Positions 15,561 through 24,210 of a stretch of 37,851 nt of DNA are shown one piece after another (positions within the stretch are counted from its first letter, which is position 1; every line of letters starts with the position of its first letter). The notes beneath the pieces were generated by a model. It worked only from the letters and a program-made list of their open reading frames with translations, searched no databases and was not told the origin of the DNA. The stretch is from an uncultured Bacteroidales bacterium (GTDB taxonomy: Bacteria > Bacteroidota > Bacteroidia > Bacteroidales > Bacteroidaceae), in assembly GCA_902768605.1 (NCBI GenBank), contig CACXLY010000045.1, positions 1-37,851 on the forward strand, read 5' to 3'. The translations under genes and the position numbers were made by a program.

Positions 15561-17924
15561 CTATTTCTTCTTTGTGAGGTCGAGGACGCGGACGGCACGG
15601 AACTTCAGGCCGGCGCCATGACCGAGGAAACCGATGTGTCCCGTCTTGTTGAACATGCCGGGATGGTTGTGGTGGTCCACCGTATAGGGATTGTTGTTGC
15701 TTCCGTCGGGAGCCACGTTGTGGCCCTTGCAGGCTTCCTTGATGTCGCCATCCACGATGACTTCGCCGTTGACCGTAACGGTGATGTGGTTGCCCTGCAC
15801 GCGGATTTCCTCCTCGCTCCATTCGCCGAGCGGCTTGTGCTTGATGCGCTTGGCCGGGATTACGCCATAGACGGAGCCGTGCACTTGATACTCGCGCAGA
15901 CCTGCGTAGATGGGGTCGTCGTGGTCAAGTATCTGCACCTCGCACATGCCGTCGTAGGCAGCATCGACGCCCATCGGGGTGCGGATGCCCACACCGTTGT
16001 TGACGCCGGGGCGCAGGAAGCAGAACTCGAAGCGGAAGATGAAGTCGCGGTATTCCTTCTTGGTGTAGAGGTTGCTCTCGTTGCCGTAGTTGGCCGTCAC
16101 GTTGATGCAGCCGTTGATGGGCACATAGCCCACCTTGTTACCCACGAAGTTATCGAGGTTCGTGCCGTCGAAGAGGAGCTCGAAGCCTTGTGCCTTTTCC
16201 TCGGCGGAGAGAACGTAAGGCTCCACGGGCTTCATCTCGGAGAGCTTCTGGCGGAGTGCATCGACAGCGTAGCCGTCGTCGGCATCGCCCGTAGCCTTGA
16301 AGATGTTGATACACTTCTCGAGACTGCTCTTGGCAACGTCGTACTCGATATCCTCGGTCGTCTTCGTGATGATTTCCTTAGCGGCAGTAGCTGCGGTGTA
16401 GCCAAGCTCCTTGTCGTCGAGCTGCTTGCTGGCGAGCAGGAAGGCGTTGCGGGTCGGTGTGCCGGCGAGCTTCGAAAGGATGTCCTTCTTGTCAGCCACA
16501 GACTTGGCGAGCGCGAAGGCCTCACTAAGCTTGGCCGAACGGCTGTCGAGGTTTCCCTCCTTGGCATTGACGAGGTTGACGTAGCTCTTCAGTGCCTTCT
16601 CGTTACCCTTCTTGGCAGCATCGAGCAATGCCTTGGCAGCCTTGTAGTTAGTGCTCTTGCCGAGTGCCTCGATGGCTGCTGCATCGCCAATCTTCTCGAG
16701 GTCAGCCACGGATGCGTCGGTACCTGTTGCGGCGAGCAAGGGATAGAGACGCTCCTTGTTGGTAATCTTCGGGGACTTCAGGAAGTCAGACAATTCGACG
16801 TACTGCTGGTCGGCAGTGAGCGTCTGCAGGCTGGCGGTTGCTACCTTCTGCCATTTCGACACGTTGCCGGCATCCTGACTAATAGCCAGGGAACCTAAGG
16901 CAACCTTTGCCTGCTCGGGAGTAATAACGCCGGGCAGCGCATCGAGAGCGGCGCTTTGATACTCGCCCTTCACGGTGTACTTGAATATCTCTTCGACGGC
17001 ATCCGTATAGTGACGGGCAGAGGCAAGCTTCATGAGGGAAAGCTTCTTGTCGCCTGTGGCAGCCTTCAGCGGCTCCAGGATGTTCAGCTTGCCTGGGAAG
17101 GAGCGGAGTGCGCGGAATGCCTCCGTGTCGTTTGCGCCGCCCAGTTGGTCGATGAGCACCTTCATGGCGTCGTCGCCACCGATTTTGCCCAGAGCCTCGA
17201 TGGCAGCCTTAGCGGGCTGGCCACCCTTTGCAACCACCTCGGTCAGCAAAGACTTCTGGCTGGCTATCTTGTTGTCGCCAATCCAGTAGAGGATGTCGCT
17301 CTTGGCTTCGTCGCTAAGCGAATTGAACTTCTTCGTCACTCTGGCAGCCAGGTCGCCCGTGGCAAGGCCGTTGGCTGTGGCAAACTTGAGGGCCTGCATG
17401 CGGAGGGCATGGTCCTTGCTCGTGACTGCCTTGGCGATGACTTTGCCTGCACCTGCGCCCAGGCTGACAAGCTTGTCGTAAGCCTTGGCGTAAGATGTGG
17501 AAGCCTTCGGAGCGACGTAGGTCACGTCCTCAGTCTTCGAGAGCAGACGGAGCTCGTTTTCAAGGAACTGCTTGGCGTCCTTGTCGCTCTGTGCGGCGAT
17601 GGCTTGCTTGAGGCCTTCGCTCACGTTGGCTGCCCAGGCGTCGTTCGTGCCGGCATAGGCAACGGCACCATGTATGGCGTATTCCACCTTGGCATTAACG
17701 CGCTCTGCTGCCGGCTTGAGCATGGCGGCAAGCATTGTGATGGTCTTTGGTGCAGCCTGCACAAGGGGTTGCATCTCGTTGTTGAAGTCGGCCTGGTTCT
17801 GTATGGGCACGAGGGCGAGCACATCCTGCACGATGGTCTCGGGAGCGCGGTTGCGTGCATCCTGTGCAAACGAAGAGATGCTCAGCAAAAGCGCTGCTAT
17901 AATAATATATAATGTACGTTTCAT
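15561..17924 (-). CDS. Secreted HEAT-like repeat / DUF1080 (3-keto-disaccharide hydrolase) protein
   Basis: A 787-residue protein with a Sec signal peptide (MKRTLYIIIAALLLSISSFAQ). Residues about 25-580 are alpha-helical and Ala/Lys/Leu-rich with repeated 'AAIEALGKIGGDDAMKVLIDQL'-like units, typical of HEAT repeats. Residues about 590-785 form a DUF1080 domain (LLFDGTNLDNFVGNK, FCFLRPGVNNGVGIRTP, CEVQILDHD, KHKPLGEWSEEEI, GHIGFLGHGAGLKFRAVRV), a concanavalin-like fold that in recent work includes 3-keto-glycoside hydrolases. It is transcribed after the Gfo/Idh/MocA gene on the same strand, fitting a two-step oxidative glycosidase. Substrate unknown; the HEAT part may be a scaffold. Confidence 0.85.
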   Translation of the reverse strand: MKRTLYIIIAALLLSISSFAQDARNRAPETIVQDVLALVPIQNQADFNNEMQPLVQAAPKTITMLAAMLKPAAERVNAKVEYAIHGAVAYAGTNDAWAANVSEGLKQAIAAQSDKDAKQFLENELRLLSKTEDVTYVAPKASTSYAKAYDKLVSLGAGAGKVIAKAVTSKDHALRMQALKFATANGLATGDLAARVTKKFNSLSDEAKSDILYWIGDNKIASQKSLLTEVVAKGGQPAKAAIEALGKIGGDDAMKVLIDQLGGANDTEAFRALRSFPGKLNILEPLKAATGDKKLSLMKLASARHYTDAVEEIFKYTVKGEYQSAALDALPGVITPEQAKVALGSLAISQDAGNVSKWQKVATASLQTLTADQQYVELSDFLKSPKITNKERLYPLLAATGTDASVADLEKIGDAAAIEALGKSTNYKAAKALLDAAKKGNEKALKSYVNLVNAKEGNLDSRSAKLSEAFALAKSVADKKDILSKLAGTPTRNAFLLASKQLDDKELGYTAATAAKEIITKTTEDIEYDVAKSSLEKCINIFKATGDADDGYAVDALRQKLSEMKPVEPYVLSAEEKAQGFELLFDGTNLDNFVGNKVGYVPINGCINVTANYGNESNLYTKKEYRDFIFRFEFCFLRPGVNNGVGIRTPMGVDAAYDGMCEVQILDHDDPIYAGLREYQVHGSVYGVIPAKRIKHKPLGEWSEEEIRVQGNHITVTVNGEVIVDGDIKEACKGHNVAPDGSNNNPYTVDHHNHPGMFNKTGHIGFLGHGAGLKFRAVRVLDLTKKK

Positions 17925-18041
17925 TGTTTATCTATAAATTAAGAGTTAAGAATTAAGAGTTAAGAATTAAATAGATTTGAATAGAGCTGCGACCATCGCA
18001 TTAATTCTTAATCCTTCTTTTTTAATTTTTAATTATTTATG
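17925..18041. repeat. AT-rich AAGAATTAAGAGTTAAGAAT spacer
   Basis: The gap between the two minus-strand genes carries tandem TTAAGAGTTAAGAAT units (17939-17969) and a complementary TTAATTCTTAAT run (18000-18011). The arms could pair, but no T-run makes this a clear terminator. Confidence 0.45.
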
Positions 18042-19346
18042 TCAGATGAGCTTTGCCCATTCGCCTCTCATTGGCTGGTTGACCAGACGGTTTGCCTCGT
18101 CGTCGTTGATGAAGGTCTGCGTCTTCGGGTCAAAGTTGAGCGTGCGGTTGAGTCGCAGAGCGCAGACGCCGATGTTGACGATGGTGGCGCTGTGGTGACC
18201 GTTGCTCTCGTTGAGGGCGAACTGACGGCGAGTGCGCACACACTCCAGGTAGTCGGTGTTGCGTTCCTCGGGGTCGGGCAGTTCGTTGATGATTTGCTGC
18301 ACATTGGGTATCGTGCACTCGAAGCCCTTGTACACTTTGCCCTTCGGTCCCTCGATGTAGGGCACCTTGCCCTGACTCTCGAAACCTTCGCCCTCGAGGA
18401 TAATCTGGCAGCCGTCGGCGTAGGTGTAAGTGATGTTCCTCCAGATGCCGACTGCATCGGGGTGCTGCTGCGGAGCGTCAATCTCGACCTTGATGGGGAA
18501 CTCCTCATCCTTGCCGAGGATGTACTGCACGGGGTCGATGTAGTGCTGTCCCATGTCGGCCAGGCCGCCGCCATCGTAGTCGAAGTAGCCGCGGAAGGTC
18601 TGGTGCGTGCGGTGTATGTTGTAGGGCTTGTAGGGAGCCGGGCCGAGCCAGAGGTCGTAGTCGAGTTCCTTGGGGATGGGCTGCACCTCGAGGTTCTCCT
18701 TACCTACCCAGAAGAACTTCCATGCGAAACCTGTCGCACCGGAAATCCTGACCTTGAGAGGCCAGCCGAGCAAGCCGCTGTCGACGAGCTTCTTCAGAGG
18801 CTTCACCTCCGTGCCGAGCCCATAGAACGTGTCCTTGAAGCGGAACCAGGTGTTCAGGCGGAATATGCGGCCGTTGCGCTTGATGGCTTCTTCCACGCGC
18901 TTGCCCTCGCCGATGGTCCTCGTCATGGGTTTCTCGCAGAAGACATCCTTGCCGGCATTGGCTGCGATTACCGACATGAGTCCGTGCCAATGGGGCGGGG
19001 TAGCGATGTGAACGATGTCAACATTCGGGTCGTTAATCAGGTCGCGGAAGTCGTGATACGATTTCAAGTCCTCTCCCCAATTCTTTTTAGCGGCGGCAAG
19101 AGCCGAATCGAGGTGCTTCTGGTCCACGTCGCAAAGAGCCACGAGACGACAGTTCTGGTCGCTGACGAAGTGTGAGGCTGAGCGACCGATGCCGCCCACG
19201 CCGATCAAGCCTCGTGTCAGTTGGTCGCTGGGAGCGATGAAGTTGTTGTTGCCTCCCATTTTGCCCAAGACTTCGCGGGGCATAATGCTGAAAAGCGCAG
19301 CACCTGCCGCACCTCTCGTAATAAAGGAACGTCTGTTCATTTTCAT
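18042..19346 (-). CDS. Gfo/Idh/MocA family oxidoreductase with Tat-type signal
   Basis: NAD(P)-dependent sugar dehydrogenase type, 434 residues. The N-terminus MNRRSFITRGAAGAALFS has a twin-arginine motif and hydrophobic stretch, so it is probably folded with its cofactor before export. The Rossmann fold shows LIGVGGIGRSASHFV, the CEKPMTRTIGEG motif carries the conserved Glu-Lys-Pro, and GGGLADMGQHYIDPVQYIL holds the usual Asp and His. Known periplasmic relatives oxidise the C3 hydroxyl of glycosides, making a linkage that DUF1080 enzymes cleave. It is the first gene of the minus-strand pair. Its specificity cannot be read from sequence. Confidence 0.88.
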   Translation of the reverse strand: MKMNRRSFITRGAAGAALFSIMPREVLGKMGGNNNFIAPSDQLTRGLIGVGGIGRSASHFVSDQNCRLVALCDVDQKHLDSALAAAKKNWGEDLKSYHDFRDLINDPNVDIVHIATPPHWHGLMSVIAANAGKDVFCEKPMTRTIGEGKRVEEAIKRNGRIFRLNTWFRFKDTFYGLGTEVKPLKKLVDSGLLGWPLKVRISGATGFAWKFFWVGKENLEVQPIPKELDYDLWLGPAPYKPYNIHRTHQTFRGYFDYDGGGLADMGQHYIDPVQYILGKDEEFPIKVEIDAPQQHPDAVGIWRNITYTYADGCQIILEGEGFESQGKVPYIEGPKGKVYKGFECTIPNVQQIINELPDPEERNTDYLECVRTRRQFALNESNGHHSATIVNIGVCALRLNRTLNFDPKTQTFINDDEANRLVNQPMRGEWAKLI

Positions 19347-19381
19347 GATTAAATATATTAATTAGTTGTTAATTTCGACCC

Positions 19382-19413
19382 CAAAATTACTCTTTTTTCA
19401 CGATACTGCCAAA
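19382..19413 (-). promoter_or_regulatory. Bacteroidota-type promoter of the oxidoreductase/DUF1080 pair
   Basis: TTTG at 19413-19410 and TAATTTTG at 19389-19382 are spaced by 20 bp, about 36 bp before the start codon. Confidence 0.7.
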
Positions 19414-19471
19414 CTTTAGGGGAGAAAACTTAAGACAGAGAGGCAAGAAAGGCGAAATTGTAAATTGTAAA

Positions 19472-19503
19472 TTGTCAAATTGCAAATAAATGTTGTATCT
19501 TTG
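19472..19503 (+). promoter_or_regulatory. Bacteroidota-type promoter of the RNA methyltransferase
   Basis: TTG at 19472-19474, 21 bp, TATCTTTG at 19496-19503, ending 19 bp before the ATG. It is embedded in a TAAATTGTAAATTGTCAAAT repeat. Confidence 0.6.
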
Positions 19504-19522
19504 TGGCGAAAAGTGACGCAAT

Positions 19523-20830
19523 ATGGAGATGCAAACGAGTTTACCGGAGGACTTTGTCCGTTTGATGCGCGAACACTATGGCGATGAAACGGCTGATGCG
19601 CTTTGCAAAGCGTTGGCGACGACCGAGCCGGAAGTATCCGTCCGCCTCAATCCCCGCAAGCTGTCGTCCGACGAACTGCTTGCCTATCGCTCTGACCTCG
19701 AGAGGGTTCCTTGGTGCCCCGATGCTTTCTACCTCAAGGAAAGACCTGCCTTCACCTTCGACCCCTTGCTCCATGCCGGTGCCTATTATGTGCAGGAGGC
19801 CTCGTCGATGTATATAGCCAGCCTCACCCCAACCCTCTCCAATGGAGAGGGAGCATTGCCGTGGCCATTCACCCCTCCTTTGGAGGGGACGGGGGAGGCT
19901 TTTGTTGCCCTCGACCTCTGTGCTGCGCCGGGCGGCAAGAGCACGCTCCTGCAAAGCCTTCTGCCGGAGGGGGCGCTCCTAATATGTAACGAACCGATTG
20001 CCAAAAGGTCACAGGTGCTGGCCGAGAACATGCAGAAGTGGATGACGGGACAGCCCGCCACGGCTCCGCAAGTCGTTGTGACGCAGAACTATCCCGCGGA
20101 CTTCGGTGCCCTGACAGGCAAGGTCGATATCCTCCTGACTGATGTCCCCTGCTCCGGCGAAGGCATGTTCCGCAAGGACGAAGACGCCAGGAAGGAGTGG
20201 AGCCTCGATAACGTCAGGATGTGTCAGCAGAGGCAACGGAGCATCCTGCAGGACATCTGGCACGTGCTCAAACCCGGCGGACTTCTCATCTACAGCACGT
20301 GCACTTTCAACCGTTATGAAGACGAGGACAACGTACGCTATTTTTGCGATGAAATGGGCGGTTTTTGCATCACCGAGCGTCATTTCCTGCCTGGCCGCGA
20401 CCGCGGAGAGGGGTTCTATGTGGCTGCGATAAGGAAGCAGCAACAACAGGTCTCCCCCGACCCCTCCAAAGGAGTGGAGAATGATCGCAGCAGTTCCCCC
20501 CTCCTTGGGAGGGGCAGGGGGAGGCTCTTTTCCGGCCTTCATGTCCTATATGACTCTGCCTCTTCGGAGCAATCGCCTCAGTTTCCCCCTCCTTTGGAAG
20601 GGCAGGGGGAGCCCGTCTTTATTGAGTTGAACTACTCCGAGGCCCTGCAATACCTTCGTCGCGAAGCACTTCGCGTGGAGGCGCCTCGCGGCCCGGTCAC
20701 GCTCTGCTATCGCGGTCTCATCCTCGGCCCGGGCAAGGGTGTCGGCTCGCGCATCAATAATCTCTACCCCGAGCAATGGCGCATCCGAACCACTTACACC
20801 ACGCCTTTCTCCCTCCTCGAAATGGTCTGA
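19523..20830 (+). CDS. NOL1/NOP2/Sun-type RNA cytosine-C5 methyltransferase (RsmF-like)
   Basis: SAM-dependent rRNA m5C methyltransferase, 435 residues. An N-terminal helical domain with VSVRLNPRK and YYVQEASSMYIA leads into the MTase core: LDLCAAPGGKSTLLQSLLP (SAM site), ICNEPIAKRSQVLAENM, LLTDVPCSGEGMFRKD (PC motif, catalytic Cys) and LLIYSTCTFNRYEDE (TC motif, second Cys). A C-terminal PUA-like domain (REALRVEAPRGPVTLCYRGLILGPGKGVGSRINNLYP) fits RsmF-type proteins. Three extra stretches, at about residues 100-126, 310-335 and 354-363, are encoded by C/G-rich palindromic repeats and fall between domains or before the C-terminal domain, all in frame. Target base not deducible. Confidence 0.92.
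   Translation: MEMQTSLPEDFVRLMREHYGDETADALCKALATTEPEVSVRLNPRKLSSDELLAYRSDLERVPWCPDAFYLKERPAFTFDPLLHAGAYYVQEASSMYIASLTPTLSNGEGALPWPFTPPLEGTGEAFVALDLCAAPGGKSTLLQSLLPEGALLICNEPIAKRSQVLAENMQKWMTGQPATAPQVVVTQNYPADFGALTGKVDILLTDVPCSGEGMFRKDEDARKEWSLDNVRMCQQRQRSILQDIWHVLKPGGLLIYSTCTFNRYEDEDNVRYFCDEMGGFCITERHFLPGRDRGEGFYVAAIRKQQQQVSPDPSKGVENDRSSSPLLGRGRGRLFSGLHVLYDSASSEQSPQFPPPLEGQGEPVFIELNYSEALQYLRREALRVEAPRGPVTLCYRGLILGPGKGVGSRINNLYPEQWRIRTTYTTPFSLLEMV
19822..19900. repeat. C/G-rich palindromic repeat in frame, first in the methyltransferase gene
   Basis: CCTCTCCAATGGAGAGG and CCCCTCCTTTGGAGGGG palindromes sit side by side between YIAS and VALDLCAAPGG codons. The inserted residues are Pro/Gly-rich (TPTLSNGEG, TPPLEGTGE). 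Confidence 0.65.
20451..20526. repeat. C/G-rich palindromic repeat in frame, second in the methyltransferase gene
   Basis: CCCCTCCAAAGGAGTGG and CCCCCCTCCTTGGGAGGGG with flanking GGGGGAGG. It adds a Ser/Pro/Gly-rich linker (SPDPSKG, SPLLGRGRGR) after the methyltransferase core. Confidence 0.65.
20583..20612. repeat. C/G-rich palindromic repeat in frame, third in the methyltransferase gene
   Basis: CCCCCTCCTTTGGAAGGGCA followed by GGGGGAG, encoding PPPLEGQGE just before the C-terminal PUA-like domain. The peptide is nearly the same as TPPLEGTGE from the first insertion. Confidence 0.65.
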
Positions 20831-20849
20831 GAACCTCGCATCATAGCGT

Positions 20850-21003
20850 TAGTTCGCCAACCAGATGCTTCTAGTTCGCCAATTAGACGTTTCTAATTTG
20901 GCAACTACATGTATCTGATTCGCCAGCATCACGTTCCTAAGCTTCCAGCATCACGTTCCTAAGCTTCCAGCTTCACGTTCCTAAGCTTCCAGCATCACGT
21001 TCC
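20850..21003. repeat. 22-bp-period tandem array, locus 4 (seven units)
   Basis: Units start at 20850, 20872, 20894, 20916, 20938, 20960 and 20982, exactly 22 bp apart. The last three are almost identical (AAGCTTCCAGC.TCACGTTCC), the first four are diverged but keep T-A/G-x-T-T-x-x-C-C-A at the same phase. It lies between the methyltransferase stop and the manC promoter. Confidence 0.8.
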
Positions 21004-21093
21004 TAATTCCTCGATGTTATAGCGTCCTTTCCTCTCGAGACACGGAGGCAGCGTCCGTTTCTTCTTTCTTAAGATGATTTTTTTCGTCCTTTC

Positions 21094-21125
21094 TTTGTTC
21101 AATCGCCAAGAAAGTATTACCTTTG
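21094..21125 (+). promoter_or_regulatory. Bacteroidota-type promoter of manC
   Basis: TTTG at 21094-21097 and TACCTTTG at 21118-21125 are separated by 20 bp, about 30 bp before the ATG. Confidence 0.7.
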
Positions 21126-21156
21126 CGACTCATTCTTCTAAAAAAATGGTTTGCTT

Positions 21157-22221
21157 ATGGATGCTCACAATCATTTGGTAATCATGGCAGGCGGCGTGGG
21201 AAGCCGCTTCTGGCCCATGAGTACGCCGGAAAGACCGAAGCAGTTCGTCGATGTGACGGGCTGCGGAAGAACACTTATTCAACTGACCGCCGACCGCTTC
21301 AAACCTATCATCTCGCCCGAGAATATGTGGGTAGTGACGTCGGCCAAGTACGTCAACGTCGTTCGCGAGCAACTGCCTGAAGTTCCTTGGAACCACGTCC
21401 TGCTCGAGCCTTGCCGCAGGAACACCGCCCCCTGCATTGCCTATGCCAGCTGGCGCATCAAGTCGAAGGATCCGAAGGCCAACATCGTGGTCACCCCCAG
21501 CGATGCCATCGTGATGGATACCACTGAGTATCAGCGCGTCATCAATTCGTGCCTGAAGTTCGTGGCTGAGTCCGACGCCATGGTTACGCTTGGCATGAAA
21601 CCCACGCGGCCCGAGACGGGCTACGGCTACATACAGGCAGACCTTTCCTATTCCACAGCCCGCAACAGGGAAATCTTCCGCGTGGACTCCTTCAAGGAAA
21701 AGCCCGACATCGATACCGCGAAACGTTATATTCAGAAGAACAACTTCTTCTGGAACTCCGGCATCTTCATCTGGAACGTCGGCACCATTGCCAACGCCCT
21801 CCGCGTCTATCAGCCGACCCTCTCCCAGATATTCGAGGACCTGCTCCCACTCTACGGCACGGAGAAGGAACAGGAAGCCATCAACAAGGTCTTCCCGCAA
21901 TGCGAGAACATCTCCATCGACTATGCCATCATGGAGAAGGCAGAGGAGATCTACGTCTTCCCCGCAAGCTTCGGATGGAGCGACCTCGGCACTTGGGGCT
22001 CGCTCCTCGAGAACTCCGAGCGCGACATACACGGCAACTCCCTCATCGGAGCGAATATCGACGTCTATGAGACCACGAACTGCATCGTTCATGCCACACA
22101 GGAGAAGCGCGTCGTCGTGCAGGGTCTCGACGGCTTCATCGTGGCCGAATGCGACGACACATTACTTATATGTCGCCTCTCCGACGAGCAGCGCATCAAG
22201 CAGTTCAGCGAGGAGAAATGA
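21157..22221 (+). CDS. manC: Mannose-1-phosphate guanylyltransferase
   Basis: Makes GDP-mannose from mannose-1-phosphate and GTP in the cytosol, supplying the fucose pathway encoded next to it. The 354-residue product has the nucleotidyltransferase signature MAGGVGSRFWPMSTPERPKQF, the EPCRRNTAPCIAYA motif, VVTPSDAIV, KPTRPETGYGYIQ, FKEKPD and NSGIFIWNVG. It lacks the C-terminal phosphomannose isomerase domain of long bifunctional enzymes, so it is monofunctional. I use the ATG at 21157; an in-frame TTG lies six bases upstream. The promoter supports a start here. Confidence 0.94.
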   Translation: MDAHNHLVIMAGGVGSRFWPMSTPERPKQFVDVTGCGRTLIQLTADRFKPIISPENMWVVTSAKYVNVVREQLPEVPWNHVLLEPCRRNTAPCIAYASWRIKSKDPKANIVVTPSDAIVMDTTEYQRVINSCLKFVAESDAMVTLGMKPTRPETGYGYIQADLSYSTARNREIFRVDSFKEKPDIDTAKRYIQKNNFFWNSGIFIWNVGTIANALRVYQPTLSQIFEDLLPLYGTEKEQEAINKVFPQCENISIDYAIMEKAEEIYVFPASFGWSDLGTWGSLLENSERDIHGNSLIGANIDVYETTNCIVHATQEKRVVVQGLDGFIVAECDDTLLICRLSDEQRIKQFSEEK

Positions 22222-22345
22222 TTGCCGTCATTTTTAACGCCATTGCGTTCAAACGTCATAACGAAATAAATTAAATCAAGTTTGGGGAGTTAATGAAGTT
22301 AAAGAAGTAAAAGTTCCGCCTGCGCCTGAGGCGACAGCCGAAGAA

Positions 22346-22441
22346 GTTAAAGGACGATACCTTGGGATGCGGTGTGCATAACGAATTAAGAATTAGGAAT
22401 TATGAATTAAGAATTGGCTGCAAAAGCTATTGTCCTTTAAC
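22346..22441. repeat. 96-bp dispersed element, copy A
   Basis: Bounded by a perfect 10-bp terminal inverted repeat (GTTAAAGGAC at 22346-22355, GTCCTTTAAC at 22432-22441). The interior includes GATGCGGTGTGCATAACG, AAGAATTA units and GGCTGCAAAAGCTATTG. A second copy of the same 96-bp length is at 36942-37037. It encodes nothing and resembles a MITE or REP-type element. It lies between manC and gmd. Confidence 0.75.
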
Positions 22442-22488
22442 TCCCATAAAAATCACAACATCCGAAACTTAAATAAATTAAATAAAAG

Positions 22489-23628
22489 ATGAAAAACATC
22501 GCCCTGATAACGGGAGTGACGGGACAGGACGGTTCGTACCTTAGCGAGTTTCTTCTCGAGAAAGGCTACGAGGTACACGGCATCATCCGCCGTTCCTCTG
22601 TCGACTTCCGCGAACGTATCGCCCATCTTGAGGGCAAGCCTCACTTCCATCTTCATTACGCCGACATGAGCGACTCGATGTCCCTCGTCAAGCTCGTCGG
22701 CCTGGTGCAACCTACTGAGATATACAACCTGGCTGCCCAGAGCCATGTCCAGGTCAGCTTCGACGCTCCTGAGTTTACGGCCGATGTCGATGCCGTGGGC
22801 GTGCTCCGTATCCTCGAAGCCGTGCGGACAAACCATCTCGAGAAGACTTGCAAGATATATCAGGCCTCCACTTCCGAGCTTTACGGCAAGGTGGAGGAAG
22901 TGCCGCAGAACGAGAACACGCCTTTCCATCCCTACAGTCCCTATGCCGTCGCCAAGCTCTACGGCTTTTGGATCGTGAAGGAATATCGCGAGGCGTACAA
23001 TATGTTCTGCTGCTCCGGCATCCTCTTCAACCACGAAAGCGAGCGCCGCGGAGAGACGTTCGTGACGCGCAAGATTACCCTCGCCGCAGCCCGCATCGCC
23101 CAAGGCAAGCAGAAGACACTCTTCCTGGGCAACCTCGACTCGCTTCGCGACTGGGGCTATGCAAAGGACTACGTCGAGTGCATGTGGCTCATCCTGCAGA
23201 ACAACGTGCCCGAGGACTTCGTGATAGCCACGGGAGTGCAGCACTCCGTTCGCGAGTTCACCGACCTCGCTTTCCGTCACGTCGGCCTGGAACTGAAGTT
23301 CGAAGGCGAAGGCATCAACGAGAAGGGCATCTGCGTGAAGGACAACAGAGCCTCTCTGACAAATAATCAATCATCCACAGACTCCTTGGTGGGCAAGACG
23401 TTGGTCGAGGTGAGCGAAGACTTCTACCGCCCCACCGACGTCGTCAATCTTTGGGGCGATCCCACAAAAGCAAAGGCAAAGCTCGGATGGAACCCCAACA
23501 AGACTACCTTCGAGCAGCTGGTCAGGCTCATGGTGGACCACGACATGGGCAAGGTAGCAGCCGAAGGCGCCGCAGAAAAAGTGCGCACAAACCTCGCAGA
23601 ATACCTCGAGAAGGGAATCGTGAAGTAG
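22489..23628 (+). CDS. gmd: GDP-mannose 4,6-dehydratase
   Basis: Converts GDP-mannose to GDP-4-keto-6-deoxymannose with bound NADP. The 379-residue SDR-type protein has [32 protein letters not shown] (dinucleotide site and RR loop), [23 protein letters not shown], the catalytic [11 protein letters not shown] (YxxxK), [18 protein letters not shown] and [15 protein letters not shown]. Near residues 283-302 ([18 protein letters not shown]) it has an extra Ser/Asn-rich stretch where the homologues I recall have only a few residues; the origin of this stretch is not clear. It is co-oriented with manC and fcl. Confidence 0.96.
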   Translation: MKNIALITGVTGQDGSYLSEFLLEKGYEVHGIIRRSSVDFRERIAHLEGKPHFHLHYADMSDSMSLVKLVGLVQPTEIYNLAAQSHVQVSFDAPEFTADVDAVGVLRILEAVRTNHLEKTCKIYQASTSELYGKVEEVPQNENTPFHPYSPYAVAKLYGFWIVKEYREAYNMFCCSGILFNHESERRGETFVTRKITLAAARIAQGKQKTLFLGNLDSLRDWGYAKDYVECMWLILQNNVPEDFVIATGVQHSVREFTDLAFRHVGLELKFEGEGINEKGICVKDNRASLTNNQSSTDSLVGKTLVEVSEDFYRPTDVVNLWGDPTKAKAKLGWNPNKTTFEQLVRLMVDHDMGKVAAEGAAEKVRTNLAEYLEKGIVK

Positions 23629-23631
23629 TCA

Positions 23632-23661
23632 CACGGAAATCACAGAAAGCACAGAAATATC
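23632..23661 (+). repeat. Single unit of the CACRGAAAT 9-bp repeat family
   Basis: CACACGGAAATCACAGAAAG followed by CACAGAAAT, just after the gmd stop. It is the same unit that makes the 60-bp-period arrays at 25176-31205. Confidence 0.65.
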
Positions 23662-23688
23662 TTGTGTCTTTCGTTGAGATATGTTGCT

Positions 23689-24060
23689 ATGACTGATAGT
23701 GATATCACATACGAGGTGAGAGGTGCCATATACGATGTATATAAGGAACTCGGGCCGGGCTTATTGGAGTCTGTGTATGAGGAGGCTTTGATATTTGAGA
23801 TACGGCAGCGTGGCCTGAATGTAGAGCGTCAGGTAAAAGTGCCTGTCGTATATAAAGGAAATGTATTGGAGACAGATTTGCGATTAGATCTCATTGTAGA
23901 GGATAAGGTTATCGTAGAACTTAAATCAGTCGAGGAAATGAAAAAGGTTTTTGCCAAACAACTGCTTACGTATCTTCGCCTGATGAACAAGAAGGTCGGA
24001 CTTCTTGTAAACTTCAATACAGACAATATTTTAACTTCTATTACGCGGATAGTCAATTAA
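23689..24060 (+). CDS. GxxExxY protein
   Basis: A 123-residue protein with the family signature GPGLLESVYEEAL near residue 20, followed by LIFEIRQRGLNVERQVKVPVVYKG, LDLIVEDKVIVELKSVE and a Phe/Asn-rich end (VGLLVNFNT). The D-x-x-V-x-x..ELK arrangement is reminiscent of PD-(D/E)XK nuclease folds, and the family has been linked to that superfamily, but the function is unproven. It sits between gmd and fcl, is flanked by CACRGAAAT repeats on both sides and is AT-richer than its neighbours, which suggests insertion as a cassette. I start at ATG 23689; an upstream ATG adds residues derived from the repeat-flanked spacer. Confidence 0.88.
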   Translation: MTDSDITYEVRGAIYDVYKELGPGLLESVYEEALIFEIRQRGLNVERQVKVPVVYKGNVLETDLRLDLIVEDKVIVELKSVEEMKKVFAKQLLTYLRLMNKKVGLLVNFNTDNILTSITRIVN

Positions 24061-24146
24061 GAAAGCTTATTCAGAAATCTCAGAAAGCAAGGAACAACTT
24101 TGTGACACTCAAAGTGCAGGAATGATAAAACGCCGGTAGGCATATC

Positions 24147-24176
24147 TTTCTGTGATTTCCGTGATTTCTGTGTGAA
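24147..24176 (-). repeat. Single unit of the 9-bp repeat family, inverted
   Basis: TTTCTGTGATTTCCGTGATT followed by TCTGTGTGA, the complement of the unit at 23632. The two units flank the GxxExxY gene in inverted orientation. Confidence 0.65.
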
Positions 24177-24210
24177 ATATAAAACAAGAGTATTCAATTC
24201 AGTGTGAAAT

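Noticed and set aside
15618..17912. Plus-strand frames (15618-16898, 16956-17912) opposite the HEAT/DUF1080 gene
   Set aside because: Their products lack any domain and only mirror the repetitive coding strand.
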